Shown in pieces: positions 49,144-57,063 of a stretch of DNA of 64,000 nt. A program made the position numbers and the translations under genes. Where the stretch lies: contig CATZLI010000002.1 of the NCBI GenBank assembly GCA_958421275.1, positions 124,001 through 188,000 of the forward strand. Reading direction: 5' to 3'. Position 1 is the stretch's first letter. Each line of letters starts with the position of its first letter. This DNA is from an uncultured Collinsella sp. (GTDB lineage Bacteria; Actinomycetota; Coriobacteriia; Coriobacteriales; Coriobacteriaceae). The notes beneath the pieces are model-generated. The model was not told the origin of the DNA, ran no database searches, and saw only the letters and a program-made list of their open reading frames with translations.

Positions 49144-50463
49144 ATGACCCAACCAAATCTTAAGCGGGCGGCCCGGCTCGACACCAAGGCCGTCGCCCTC
49201 GCCTCCCTACCCTTTATGGGCATGATCAGCTTTTGGCAGGTCTACGACGGCATCGTTCCCAAGATGCTCACAGGGACCTTTGGCCTATCCAACTCGCTCA
49301 CCGGCGCGATCATGGCCATCGATAATGTCTTTGGCTTGTTCCTGCTTCCGCTCTTTGGCATCCTCTCGGACCGCTGCGCAAGCAAACTCGGACGTCGAAC
49401 GCCCTTTATCTTGGGCGGCTCCGCGGTGGCAATGCTCTCCGTCCCGCTCATCGCGATTGCCAACAACATGGGCAGCCTACCTCTGCTCATTGGCGCGATT
49501 ATCCTCACGCTTTTGGCAATATGTGCCTACCGCACCATGACGGTTGCCATCGTGGCCGATATTACGCCTCGCCCACTTCGAACCAAGGCGGACTCAATCG
49601 AGAAGATCGTCGGCTATGCGGGAACGGGCCTTATGCTCGTCGCCATCTCGGTCATGGTTCCCAGGGCCGACAAACCCAATTATCTTCCGCTCTTTATCTT
49701 GCAGGCCGCCTTTATCCTCGTGTCGGCCGTTGTCTACGGCATCTTTGTCCGTGAGCCCGCCCTCGTCGAAAAGATGCGCGAGAAATCGCTGTCCATGGGC
49801 ATCGACGAAGATCAGATTGACAAAGATGACTCCCCCGAGGCCGGCGGTAAAGATCGCGTTGCAGACGCCGGCGTACACCGCTCCATCATCATGCTGCTCG
49901 CTGCAACGTTTTTCTACTACATGAGCTATAACGCCATGACCACCAATATCAGCCGTTATGCCGATATGTTCTACGGCATGGAGGGCGGTTCCTATGCCAT
50001 CATCAATATCGCGACGATTGCAGGCGCGCTGCTAAGCTACGTACCCCTGGCAAACCTTTCGCTCAAAATCGGCCGCAAAAAGGTCGCCCTGGGCACCGCC
50101 GTCATCATGGTTTTGTGCCCCGCGCTTCTTTGGCTGGCACCCGGCTTCTCGCCCGTGTTGTACGGCGTCTTTTTGTTGATGGGCGTCGCGTTGGGCGGCG
50201 TGGACCTGTGCGTGTACACGATGATTCTGGAGTGCTGCAGCTCCCAAAGCGTAGGCCGCTACTCCGGTTACTACTACACCGTGAGCATGGCGGCTCAGGT
50301 GGCGACACCGATTCTCTCCGGCATCGTCATGGACGTGGCGCCGTCGATGCTCTTCGCCTACATCACGGCAATGGGCATGTTTATGGCCGCGAGCATTGCC
50401 GCCGCCAAACACGGCGACGCCATCTTGATCGACGAGGTCGCTCGCCGCGAGGCAGCCGAGTAG
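49144..50463 (+). CDS. MFS carrier
   Basis: 439 residues with 12 predicted membrane helices split by a charged cytoplasmic loop (about 210-245, MREKSLSMGIDEDQIDKDDS). The first-loop motif DRCASKLGRRTPFILGG and the DITPRPLRTKADSI segment resemble the sucrose/GPH-like (SLC45-type) branch of MFS symporters. It is the last gene of the OYE-AcnX-M20 cluster and is followed by a terminator. Probably imports the substrate of that cluster; sugar specificity is not implied by the context. Confidence 0.82.
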   Translation: MTQPNLKRAARLDTKAVALASLPFMGMISFWQVYDGIVPKMLTGTFGLSNSLTGAIMAIDNVFGLFLLPLFGILSDRCASKLGRRTPFILGGSAVAMLSVPLIAIANNMGSLPLLIGAIILTLLAICAYRTMTVAIVADITPRPLRTKADSIEKIVGYAGTGLMLVAISVMVPRADKPNYLPLFILQAAFILVSAVVYGIFVREPALVEKMREKSLSMGIDEDQIDKDDSPEAGGKDRVADAGVHRSIIMLLAATFFYYMSYNAMTTNISRYADMFYGMEGGSYAIINIATIAGALLSYVPLANLSLKIGRKKVALGTAVIMVLCPALLWLAPGFSPVLYGVFLLMGVALGGVDLCVYTMILECCSSQSVGRYSGYYYTVSMAAQVATPILSGIVMDVAPSMLFAYITAMGMFMAASIAAAKHGDAILIDEVARREAAE

Positions 50464-50487
50464 AAGTGCACGCCAATATTGAGCAAT

Positions 50488-50526
50488 GGAGCCGGATGGG
50501 GGCATTTCCCATCCAGCTCCTTTTCT
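50488..50526 (+). terminator. Terminator of the OYE-AcnX-M20-MFS cluster
   Basis: GGAGCCGGATGGG (50488-50500) pairs with CCCATCCAGCTCC (50508-50520; one mismatch), then TTTTCT, 24 bases after the MFS stop. Confidence 0.9.
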
Positions 50527-50550
50527 CATCCTCAAGAGGCTCGTCGAAGC

Positions 50551-50874
50551 CTACCCCACCGTGACGGATTCCCCGGTAAAGGCACTCATCATCAACAGGA
50601 CAAAGAAGACCAGGTAGCTGACACTCAGCAGGTACGCAATGATCAGAAAGAAGACCCATCCGACATTGGTGTTACCGTCGGCACGGCGTTGCTCGCGATT
50701 GCGGCAGAGCCAAATCGTCACGCCAATGGCCACAATCAACAGCACAAGTGCCGCTGCCGCCAGTCCAGCAAGCGCAAACATCACGCCAATGCTCACAGCA
50801 ATAACCGGGAGCAGCAGCAAGCCGCATCCGCACCCACCAGGACTATATACGACAGACTGTCGGCGTCGTTCCAT
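50551..50874 (-). CDS. Small three-helix membrane protein of unknown function
   Basis: 107 residues from ATG 50874, which has TTGGAG upstream (a GTG two codons earlier is also possible). A basic N-terminus (MERRRQ) and a short GGCGCG-type motif precede two adjacent hydrophobic stretches (about 15-55), then RNREQRR, then a third helix (about 73-95). I do not recognise a family. It stands alone between the MFS gene and the HigBA locus. Confidence 0.5.
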   Translation of the reverse strand: MERRRQSVVYSPGGCGCGLLLLPVIAVSIGVMFALAGLAAAALVLLIVAIGVTIWLCRNREQRRADGNTNVGWVFFLIIAYLLSVSYLVFFVLLMMSAFTGESVTVG

Positions 50875-50903
50875 CGTCACTCCAACCTCAACATCTTTGA
50901 GCG

Positions 50904-51245
50904 CTACAACGCAACGACCTGCTGAACGGGAACGATCTTATCCAGTTCCGGTTCGATGCGCCTCTTCTCTGCCTCGAGGTCAAACGCGATCTGGGCTCGA
51001 AGCCAATAGCCATCCGTCAGGCCAAAGTAGCGGCAAAGACGAAGATCGGTGTCAGCCGTAACACGACGCCTTCCCAAAATAATCTGCCCAATACGCTGAG
51101 CCGGAATCCCGGTCTCCTTAGCAAGGCGATATTGAGAAATACCCATAGGGACAAGAAATTCCTCTTTGAGAAGCTCGCCGGGGGCCACCGGCGACAACAA
51201 GCCAGCATCAGTTTTGTCACTTGTGATAATCGACGATTTCAACAT
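50904..51245 (-). CDS. higA: HigA-family antitoxin
   Basis: 113 residues. The XRE-type helix-turn-helix reads PGELLKEEFLVPMGISQYRL then AKETGIPAQRIGQIILGRR, the HigA/VapI signature, followed by DTDLRLCRYFGLTDGYWLRA. It neutralises the toxin encoded just upstream and represses the pair. ATG 51245 lies inside the end of the toxin gene (29-base overlap), the usual toxin-first HigBA layout; a longer frame to 51299 would overlap much more. Confidence 0.9.
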   Translation of the reverse strand: MLKSSIITSDKTDAGLLSPVAPGELLKEEFLVPMGISQYRLAKETGIPAQRIGQIILGRRRVTADTDLRLCRYFGLTDGYWLRAQIAFDLEAEKRRIEPELDKIVPVQQVVAL

Positions 51246-51498
51246 TCCAAGCCATCCCCTGTCTCCACTCAAAACAGACCCGATAGCGCTCATTGACACG
51301 GATACTATATTGACCGGCGCGATCGCCCTTCAACGCTTCAAGACGATTGCCTGGCGGAACGCGAAGATCATCAAGCGAAGCGCAGATCTGCAGTTGGCGA
51401 ATCTTCCTCAAGGCGACCCGCTCAAAAGGAATGAACTTCCTAATCCGCACACCCATTGCAAAGCGTTCAGTGTCTTCATCTTTATATGATGCAATCAT
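51217..51498 (-). CDS. higB: HigB/RelE-family toxin
   Basis: 93 residues of the RelE/HigB mRNA-interferase fold: LRKIRQLQICASLDDLRVPP, NRLEALKGDRAGQYSIRVNE and RYRVCFEW are characteristic of HigB. The toxin cleaves mRNA on the ribosome. ATG 51498 has GTAAGG upstream. The gene overlaps higA by 29 bases. An ACGTTA palindrome lies just upstream as a likely operator. Confidence 0.9.
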   Translation of the reverse strand: MIASYKDEDTERFAMGVRIRKFIPFERVALRKIRQLQICASLDDLRVPPGNRLEALKGDRAGQYSIRVNERYRVCFEWRQGMAWNVEIVDYHK

Positions 51499-51513
51499 AG
51501 TATCGCCTTACGT

Positions 51514-51526
51514 TAATAACGTCAAA
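51514..51526 (-). promoter_or_regulatory. Likely HigBA operator palindrome
   Basis: ACGTTA A TAACGT, a perfect 13-base palindrome about 17 bases upstream of the toxin start. A second dyad, TTTGTTC...GAACAAA, lies about 50 bases further upstream. HigA proteins bind such palindromes in their own promoters. Confidence 0.5.
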
Positions 51527-51598
51527 CGTTTCTATAGAGTTACATCCCTATTATAGCGTACATTTGTTCGTATTTTCGAGAACAAACGTCCACGTCAA

Positions 51599-52786
51599 TT
51601 AACCAAGCAAAAGCAATCGTTTGTAGACATCGAGGCCTTTGAGCAGGATTTCCTCGTCGAAGAGCATGCTATCGGTATGCAGAGCGCTTGTGGCATAGGC
51701 GGGGCAGCCATCCGAATCACTCGGGTTGTCTTGGTCCTCTGGCATACCCGTGCCCAGCAGGAAAAACACGCCCGGCAGATGGCGCTGATAGAACGCGAAA
51801 TCCTCGGCGATCAGCAGCGGCTCGTCCACAAGTTGCAGCTCGGGCAAGGCAGGCGCAATGTGGGCAAACAACTCGGGGTCGTTATCGACTGGCGGATAGC
51901 CCTCGGCAAAGTCGAGATCGTACGTACAGCCCGTTGCGGTGCACGCCTCGTCGAGCGCACGGCGTACGCCCTCGCGCGCACGGTCGAACATGGCGTCCGT
52001 AAACACACGCAAGCTACCGGCAACATGGGCCTCCCCCGCCACCGCATTGCAGACGGTGCCTGCCTGCAGCAGGCCGAACTTGCCAATGCAGGGCTCATCG
52101 GCACCCAACTCGTCCATGAGCTCGCGCTCGGAAACTAAGAACTTGGCCGCTGCCAGCGCGGCATCGCGCGATTCCTCGACTGGAACGCCGTAGGTCTTGG
52201 CGATATGGATACTCGTTCCATGGATATGAATGTGCGTCTCGCTTGAGCGCGCCAGCAGCGGACCGGGGCAGCTCGCCAACGTGCCGGCGGGCAGATCGGG
52301 CCACACATGAAAGCCAAAAATGCGGTCGGCCCCATAGCGCTCGAACACACCACTCTCGCATACCGTCTTGGCACCACCGGTCGTTTCCTCGGCCGGCTGG
52401 AACACAAAGAGAACGTTGCGCCTAATGGCGCCCGGCTGTTCGCGAATCGTACGGTCAACATACGTCGCGGCGGCAAGCGCCATGGCCATGTGTCCGTCAT
52501 GTCCGCAAGCGTGCATCTTGCCGGGATGGGTTGAGGCAAAGGCCGCTCCCGTCGCCTCCGCGATGGGCAGCGCATCCATATCGGCGCGAATCGCCGTGGC
52601 ATGCGCGGCATCAACACCGGCGTCGAAGAAAGCACAGACGCAGCTGGGGCACGGATGGGTCACCTCGCAAGCGAGCGGTGCCAGCACGCCCTCGATATAG
52701 GCAATGGTTTGCGGAAGATCGAAATCGAGCTCCGGAATGCGATGGAGATCGCGGCGATAGCGACGGAGTTCTTGGAGCTCGGTCAT
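51599..52786 (-). CDS. M20D amidohydrolase, candidate N-acetyl-diaminopimelate deacetylase
   Basis: 395 residues of the M20D branch (hippurate hydrolase, IAA-amino acid hydrolase, N-acetyl-L,L-DAP deacetylase). Motifs: RRDLHRIPELDFDLPQT, IRADMDALPIAEATGA, HACGHDGHMA and FVFQPAEE. It is divergent from a DAP/lysine locus that includes dapH, whose acetylase pathway requires exactly this type of deacetylase, so N-acetyl-L,L-DAP is the best guess for the substrate. ATG 52786 follows GAAGGGATCC; the frame is open further upstream without a ribosome binding site. Confidence 0.8.
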   Translation of the reverse strand: MTELQELRRYRRDLHRIPELDFDLPQTIAYIEGVLAPLACEVTHPCPSCVCAFFDAGVDAAHATAIRADMDALPIAEATGAAFASTHPGKMHACGHDGHMAMALAAATYVDRTIREQPGAIRRNVLFVFQPAEETTGGAKTVCESGVFERYGADRIFGFHVWPDLPAGTLASCPGPLLARSSETHIHIHGTSIHIAKTYGVPVEESRDAALAAAKFLVSERELMDELGADEPCIGKFGLLQAGTVCNAVAGEAHVAGSLRVFTDAMFDRAREGVRRALDEACTATGCTYDLDFAEGYPPVDNDPELFAHIAPALPELQLVDEPLLIAEDFAFYQRHLPGVFFLLGTGMPEDQDNPSDSDGCPAYATSALHTDSMLFDEEILLKGLDVYKRLLLLG

Positions 52787-52936
52787 AGAGGATCCCTTCG
52801 TGAGGCACATCTGTTGCAACTTATTGTGATACAGGATTGTGGCGCACATGTTTCCAGCATATCCCTGCATTTTTTAAACGTTATATACGAATACTCTTGT
52901 TTGGTAAAGTGCAACGTGATAGGGTCTTTACCACTT

Positions 52937-53093
52937 GATAGAGGCGCGGGCACGAAGAGCCGCGGGCGAGCCGGCAGGCTTTGACCCCGTGGGGAGGCGA
53001 AACCCGCCGAACTGGGTTTTTCGGGCACGAACAACCTGGTGGGCCTGTGGGAAACACCCACAGGACTGTCTGCAGCAATGCGGGAGCGCTATC
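52937..53093 (+). ncRNA. Lysine riboswitch (L box)
   Basis: Begins GATAGAGGCGCG and ends GCGGGAGCGCTATC; GATAG (52937-52941) and CTATC (53089-53093) form P1. Conserved L-box segments are recognisable: GAGGCGCG after P1, CGCCGAACTGGG in the middle, a GC-rich arm with CCTGTGGG/CCCACAGG and ACTGTC before the last arm. It stands 71 bases before the lysA-dapA start, where lysine control is expected. The P1 3' strand CGCTATCC can alternatively pair with GGATAGCG just before the start codon, suggesting the expression platform. Confidence 0.88.
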
Positions 53094-53164
53094 CGGACAT
53101 TGGGTCCACGCTATGCGGATTCGATGCGCAGATGGCGCCGTCTGGATAGCGAGGTTTACGGGAC

Positions 53165-55474
53165 ATGGTATTGACCCCCAACGAGGCATATGCGGCCAAG
53201 CAGCCGTTTGTGGACAAGGAGACACTCGAGCATATCGTCGAGCAGTTCCCCACGCCGTTTCATCTATACGACGAGGCGGGCATCCGCCGCAACATGCAAG
53301 AAGTGCGCGACGCCTTTGCATGGAACCCGGGCTTTAAGGAATACTTTGCCGTCAAGGCCAACCCCAACCCGGCGCTCATCTCCATTCTCAACGAATACGG
53401 CTGCGGCTGCGACTGCTCGAGCTATACCGAGCTCATGATCGCCCGCTCGCTGGGTATCACGGGACACGACATCATGTTCTCGTCCAACGATACGCCGGCT
53501 GCCGACTTTGAGCTCGCCGACAAGCTGGGTGCCATCGTCAACTTTGACGACATCAGCCACATCGAGTTCTTTGAGCGTGTTGCGGGACCCATCCCCAAAA
53601 CGGTCGGCTGCCGCTTTAATCCAGGCGGCCTGTTCCAGCTCTCCAACGGCATCATGGACAACCCAGGCGACTCCAAATATGGCATGACCACCGAGCAGCT
53701 CTTCGAGGCCTTCCGCATGCTCAAAGCCAAGGGCGCCGAGGACTTTGGCATCCACGCATTCCTTGCCAGCAACACCGTCACCAACGACTACTACCCCGAG
53801 CTCGCGCATATCCTCTTTGAGCTTGCCGTACGCCTGGAGCGCGAGACCGGCGCACACGTCGCCTTCATCAATCTGTCCGGCGGCGTCGGCATCCCCTACC
53901 TGCCCGAGCAGCAGGCCAACGACATTCGCGCCATCGGCGAGGGAGTACACGCGGCATACGACGAGATCCTGGTTCCCGCCGGCATGGGCGATGTGGCCAT
54001 CTGCACTGAGATGGGCCGCTTTATGATGGGCCCCTACGGCTGTCTGGTCACCAAGGCTATCCACGAGAAGCAGATCTACAAGGACTATATCGGTGTCGAT
54101 GCAAGCGCCGTCGATTTGATTCGCCCTGCCATGTATGGCGCCTACCACCACATTACGGTGATGGGTCAGCCGGGCGGCGCCGACAAGGCCACGGCGCCCG
54201 TCACGAACACCTATGACATCACGGGCAATCTGTGCGAGAACAACGATAAGTTCGCCATCGACCGCGAGCTGCCGCATATCGACATGGGTGACCTGCTTGT
54301 AATCCACGATACCGGTGCGCATGGCTACTCCATGGGCTACAACTACAACGGACGTCTGCGCTCCGCCGAGGTCCTGCTGCGCCCCGATGGCGCGGCCGAC
54401 CTCATCCGCCGCGCCGAGCGCCCGGGCGATTACTTTTCCACGCTCGACGTGCTGCCGTGCGGCCGAGAGCTGCTGGCCAAGTCGCGCGCCGAAAGCGCCC
54501 GCCGTCGCGCCCAAGACGAGCGCCTGGCAGTCGCAGCTCAATGGAACAAACGCATCCAGATCGCGGAGGCGAAGGAGAAGAACATGGACATCCGCAATCT
54601 CGAGGGCTCAATCGTCGCCCTGGTTACGCCGTTTAAAAAGGACGGCAGTGTCGACTTTGACGCGCTCGAGCGCCTTATCGATTTCCACTTGCAAAATGGC
54701 ACCGACGCCATTCTCACCCTGGGCACCACCGGCGAGAGCGCCACGATGACCGATGACGAGGACAACTCCGTCGTCGCCGCCGTGGTCAAGCATGTTGCAG
54801 GACGCGTCCCCGTCATCGCCGGCTCAGGCTCCAACTCCACGCAGACCATGCTCACCAAGTCGCTTACTTACCAGGGCTTGGGAGCCGACGGCCTGCTGCT
54901 CATTACCCCCTACTACAACAAGTCCAACGAAGAGGGTATCTATCAGCACTTTAAGACCGTCGCCGATGCCGTTGACATCCCCTGCATCCTGTACAACATC
55001 CCCGGCCGCTGCGGCTGCGGTATCAGCGAGCGCAACGTAGAGCGCCTAGCCGCGCACCCCAACATCATGGGCATCAAGGAGGCCTCGGGCAACGTCGCCT
55101 ACGCGGCCAGGATCGCCCACCTGCTGTCCGACGATTTCCGCATGTACTCGGGCGAGGATGCACTCACAGTGCCGCTCATGAGCCTGGGCGCTTCGGGCAC
55201 CATCAGCGTGTGGGCCGACGTGCAGCCGCAGCTTGTACACGACATGTGCCGCGCTTATCTGGACGGCGACGTAGCGCGCGCCCGCGATATCCAGATTGCC
55301 GGCCAGCCGCTCATCAACGCCCTCTTTAGCGAGGTCAACCCCATCCCCGTCAAGGAAGCGCTCGCCCAGATGGGCATGATCGAGGCAAACTACCGTATGC
55401 CGCTGTGCCCCATGGCAGACGACACGCGAGCCGCACTTACCGATGCTCTGAAGGGAGCTGGTCTACTTGATTAA
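53165..55474 (+). CDS. lysA-dapA: LysA-DapA fusion: diaminopimelate decarboxylase joined to dihydrodipicolinate synthase
   Basis: One open frame of 769 residues. Residues 1-430 are a fold-type III PLP decarboxylase: Lys in YFAVKANPNP, GIHAFLASNT, INLSGGVGIPYL, CTEMGRFMMGPYG and CENND. Residues 474-769 are DapA: LEGSIVALVTPFKKDG, LGTTGESATM, YNIPGRCG and the Schiff-base lysine in GIKEASGN. A charged helical linker (about 425-473) joins them without a stop codon. However ATG 54584, the natural DapA start, has a perfect AAGGAG six bases upstream, so DapA may also be made alone. DapA catalyses the first and LysA the last step of the DAP-lysine branch. Controlled by the lysine riboswitch. Confidence 0.88.
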   Translation: MVLTPNEAYAAKQPFVDKETLEHIVEQFPTPFHLYDEAGIRRNMQEVRDAFAWNPGFKEYFAVKANPNPALISILNEYGCGCDCSSYTELMIARSLGITGHDIMFSSNDTPAADFELADKLGAIVNFDDISHIEFFERVAGPIPKTVGCRFNPGGLFQLSNGIMDNPGDSKYGMTTEQLFEAFRMLKAKGAEDFGIHAFLASNTVTNDYYPELAHILFELAVRLERETGAHVAFINLSGGVGIPYLPEQQANDIRAIGEGVHAAYDEILVPAGMGDVAICTEMGRFMMGPYGCLVTKAIHEKQIYKDYIGVDASAVDLIRPAMYGAYHHITVMGQPGGADKATAPVTNTYDITGNLCENNDKFAIDRELPHIDMGDLLVIHDTGAHGYSMGYNYNGRLRSAEVLLRPDGAADLIRRAERPGDYFSTLDVLPCGRELLAKSRAESARRRAQDERLAVAAQWNKRIQIAEAKEKNMDIRNLEGSIVALVTPFKKDGSVDFDALERLIDFHLQNGTDAILTLGTTGESATMTDDEDNSVVAAVVKHVAGRVPVIAGSGSNSTQTMLTKSLTYQGLGADGLLLITPYYNKSNEEGIYQHFKTVADAVDIPCILYNIPGRCGCGISERNVERLAAHPNIMGIKEASGNVAYAARIAHLLSDDFRMYSGEDALTVPLMSLGASGTISVWADVQPQLVHDMCRAYLDGDVARARDIQIAGQPLINALFSEVNPIPVKEALAQMGMIEANYRMPLCPMADDTRAALTDALKGAGLLD
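54566..54586 (+). promoter_or_regulatory. dapA: Internal ribosome binding site and DapA start inside the fusion ORF
   Basis: GAAGGAGAAGAACATG: a strong Shine-Dalgarno followed at six bases by an ATG at 54584 that coincides with the expected N-terminus (MDIRNLEGSIVALV) of a 296-residue DapA, the family's usual length. It suggests either a recent loss of the lysA stop codon or deliberate production of both fused and free DapA. Confidence 0.75.
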
Positions 55475-56207
55475 GACCGTCATTATGGGAACGGGCCGCA
55501 TGGGCTCGCTCATCCGCACTACCGCCGAAGGCATTGTCGACGCCGCCGGGCAGCCCGTTTTTGATATCGTGGCCCAGATTGGCTTCGATTTGAGCGAGCT
55601 CGAGAACGCACCGGCTGCCGACGTCATCATCGACTTCTCGAACGTCGCGACCTTCGACGCCGTCGTCGCCTATGTCGAGCGCACGGGCGCGGCGTTGGTC
55701 TCAGGCACCACAGGCTACACCCCCGAGCAGATGGACCGCCTGCGTGAACTGGGCCAGAACACCCGCGTTATGCACTCGGGCAATTACTCCATCGGTATCG
55801 CAGCCCTGCGCCATCTGGTAGCGCAGGCTACACGCGAGCTGCCCGGCTTTGACTGCGAAATCGTCGAGACGCACCACAACCAAAAGGTCGACGCCCCCAG
55901 CGGCACTGCCAAGCTACTGCTCGACGCCGTCGTCGAAGCCGAGCCCGAGGCAGGCTACCACCCCGTCTATGGCCGCGAGGGCATGTGCGGAGCACGCGAT
56001 CCCAAGGAAATCGGTATGCACTCGCTGCGCGGCGGCACCGTCGCCGGCGTGCACGAGGTGAGCTTCTTTGGCCAGGACGAGGAGGTCACGCTCACCCACC
56101 GCGCCACGAGCCGTCAGATCTTTGTCAACGGCGCCTTGGCAGCCGCGCAGAAGCTCGTCACCCGCGAACCCGGCTTCTATACGTTCGACAAGGTCATGTT
56201 TGCCTAA
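55467..56207 (+). CDS. dapB: 4-hydroxy-tetrahydrodipicolinate reductase
   Basis: 246 residues. The NAD(P) motif is IMGTGRMGSLI, then VIIDFSNVATFDAV, SGTTGYTPEQM, the catalytic ETHHNQKVDAPSGTA, and LRGGTVAGVHEVSF: all DapB signatures. The TTG start at 55467 overlaps the dapA stop by eight bases and has AGGGAG ten bases upstream, giving translational coupling. Reduces the DapA product to tetrahydrodipicolinate. Confidence 0.95.
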   Translation: MIKTVIMGTGRMGSLIRTTAEGIVDAAGQPVFDIVAQIGFDLSELENAPAADVIIDFSNVATFDAVVAYVERTGAALVSGTTGYTPEQMDRLRELGQNTRVMHSGNYSIGIAALRHLVAQATRELPGFDCEIVETHHNQKVDAPSGTAKLLLDAVVEAEPEAGYHPVYGREGMCGARDPKEIGMHSLRGGTVAGVHEVSFFGQDEEVTLTHRATSRQIFVNGALAAAQKLVTREPGFYTFDKVMFA

Positions 56208-56246
56208 CCAGGTATCAACCGAATCCACCCAAAGGAGAGATAGCAA

Positions 56247-56966
56247 ATGAGCAACGCAGCCGAGATGGATGCACAGGAGATTATCAACTACATCGCCACC
56301 GCGCCCAAAAAGACGCCCGTCAAGCTGTACGTGCGCGAAAAGCCCGGCATGAAGGTCCAGTGGGGCGATGCGCACGTCTACGGTGGTCGTCGCGGCAAGA
56401 CCGTCTTTGGCGACTGGGAGGAACTCAAGGCCATCCTCGATGCCAATGCCGACTCCATCGACTACTACGACGTTGAAAACGATTGCCGCAACTCCGCCGT
56501 GCCCATGCTCGACCTTAAGGGCATCAACGCCCGCATCGAGCCGGGCGCGATCATCCGCGACCGCGTCGAGATTGGCGACCGTGCCGTCATCATGATGGGC
56601 GCCATCATCAACATCGGCTCCGTTATCGGCGAGGGTTCCATGATCGATATGGGCGCCGTGCTGGGCGGTCGCGCCACCGTGGGCAAGAACTGCCACATCG
56701 GCGCCGGCACCGTGCTGGCAGGCGTTGTGGAGCCCGCCAGCGCCACGCCCGTCATCATCGAGGACGATGTCATGATCGGCGCAAACGCCGTGGTCCTGGA
56801 AGGCGTGCACGTGGGCAAGGGTGCTGTAGTTGCCGCCGGCGCCGTGTGCGTCGAGGACGTCCCCGCCGGCGCCGTCGTGGCCGGTGTCCCCGCCCGCGCC
56901 ATCAAGATGCGCGACGAGAAGACCGACAGCAAGACCGGTCTCGAGGAAGGCTTACGCCGGCTCTAG
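56247..56966 (+). CDS. dapH: Tetrahydrodipicolinate N-acetyltransferase
   Basis: 239 residues. An N-terminal helical domain (EIINYIATAPKKTPVKLYVR) is followed by hexapeptide repeats of a left-handed beta helix (about 90-215: ARIEPGAIIRDRVEIGDRAV, IGAGTVLAGVVEP, VIIEDDVMIGANAVVLEGVH). It acetylates tetrahydrodipicolinate, committing the cell to the acetylase variant of DAP synthesis. AAAGGAGAG precedes the ATG. Last gene of the riboswitch-led operon. Confidence 0.95.
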   Translation: MSNAAEMDAQEIINYIATAPKKTPVKLYVREKPGMKVQWGDAHVYGGRRGKTVFGDWEELKAILDANADSIDYYDVENDCRNSAVPMLDLKGINARIEPGAIIRDRVEIGDRAVIMMGAIINIGSVIGEGSMIDMGAVLGGRATVGKNCHIGAGTVLAGVVEPASATPVIIEDDVMIGANAVVLEGVHVGKGAVVAAGAVCVEDVPAGAVVAGVPARAIKMRDEKTDSKTGLEEGLRRL

Positions 56967-57004
56967 AGGCGTGTCAACCTGCAAGGAAATGCAGTTCTAA
57001 GCAA

Positions 57005-57043
57005 AAAGGCCGAAGCTCCATTGGGGCTTCGGCCTTTGTTTTT
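57005..57043 (+). terminator. Terminator of the lysine operon
   Basis: AAAGGCCGAAGC (57005-57016) pairs perfectly with GCTTCGGCCTTT (57026-57037), followed by GTTTTT, 39 bases past the dapH stop; it can also serve the converging minus-strand gene. Confidence 0.93.
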
Positions 57044-57063
57044 CTGCAGCGTCCAAGCGCAGT

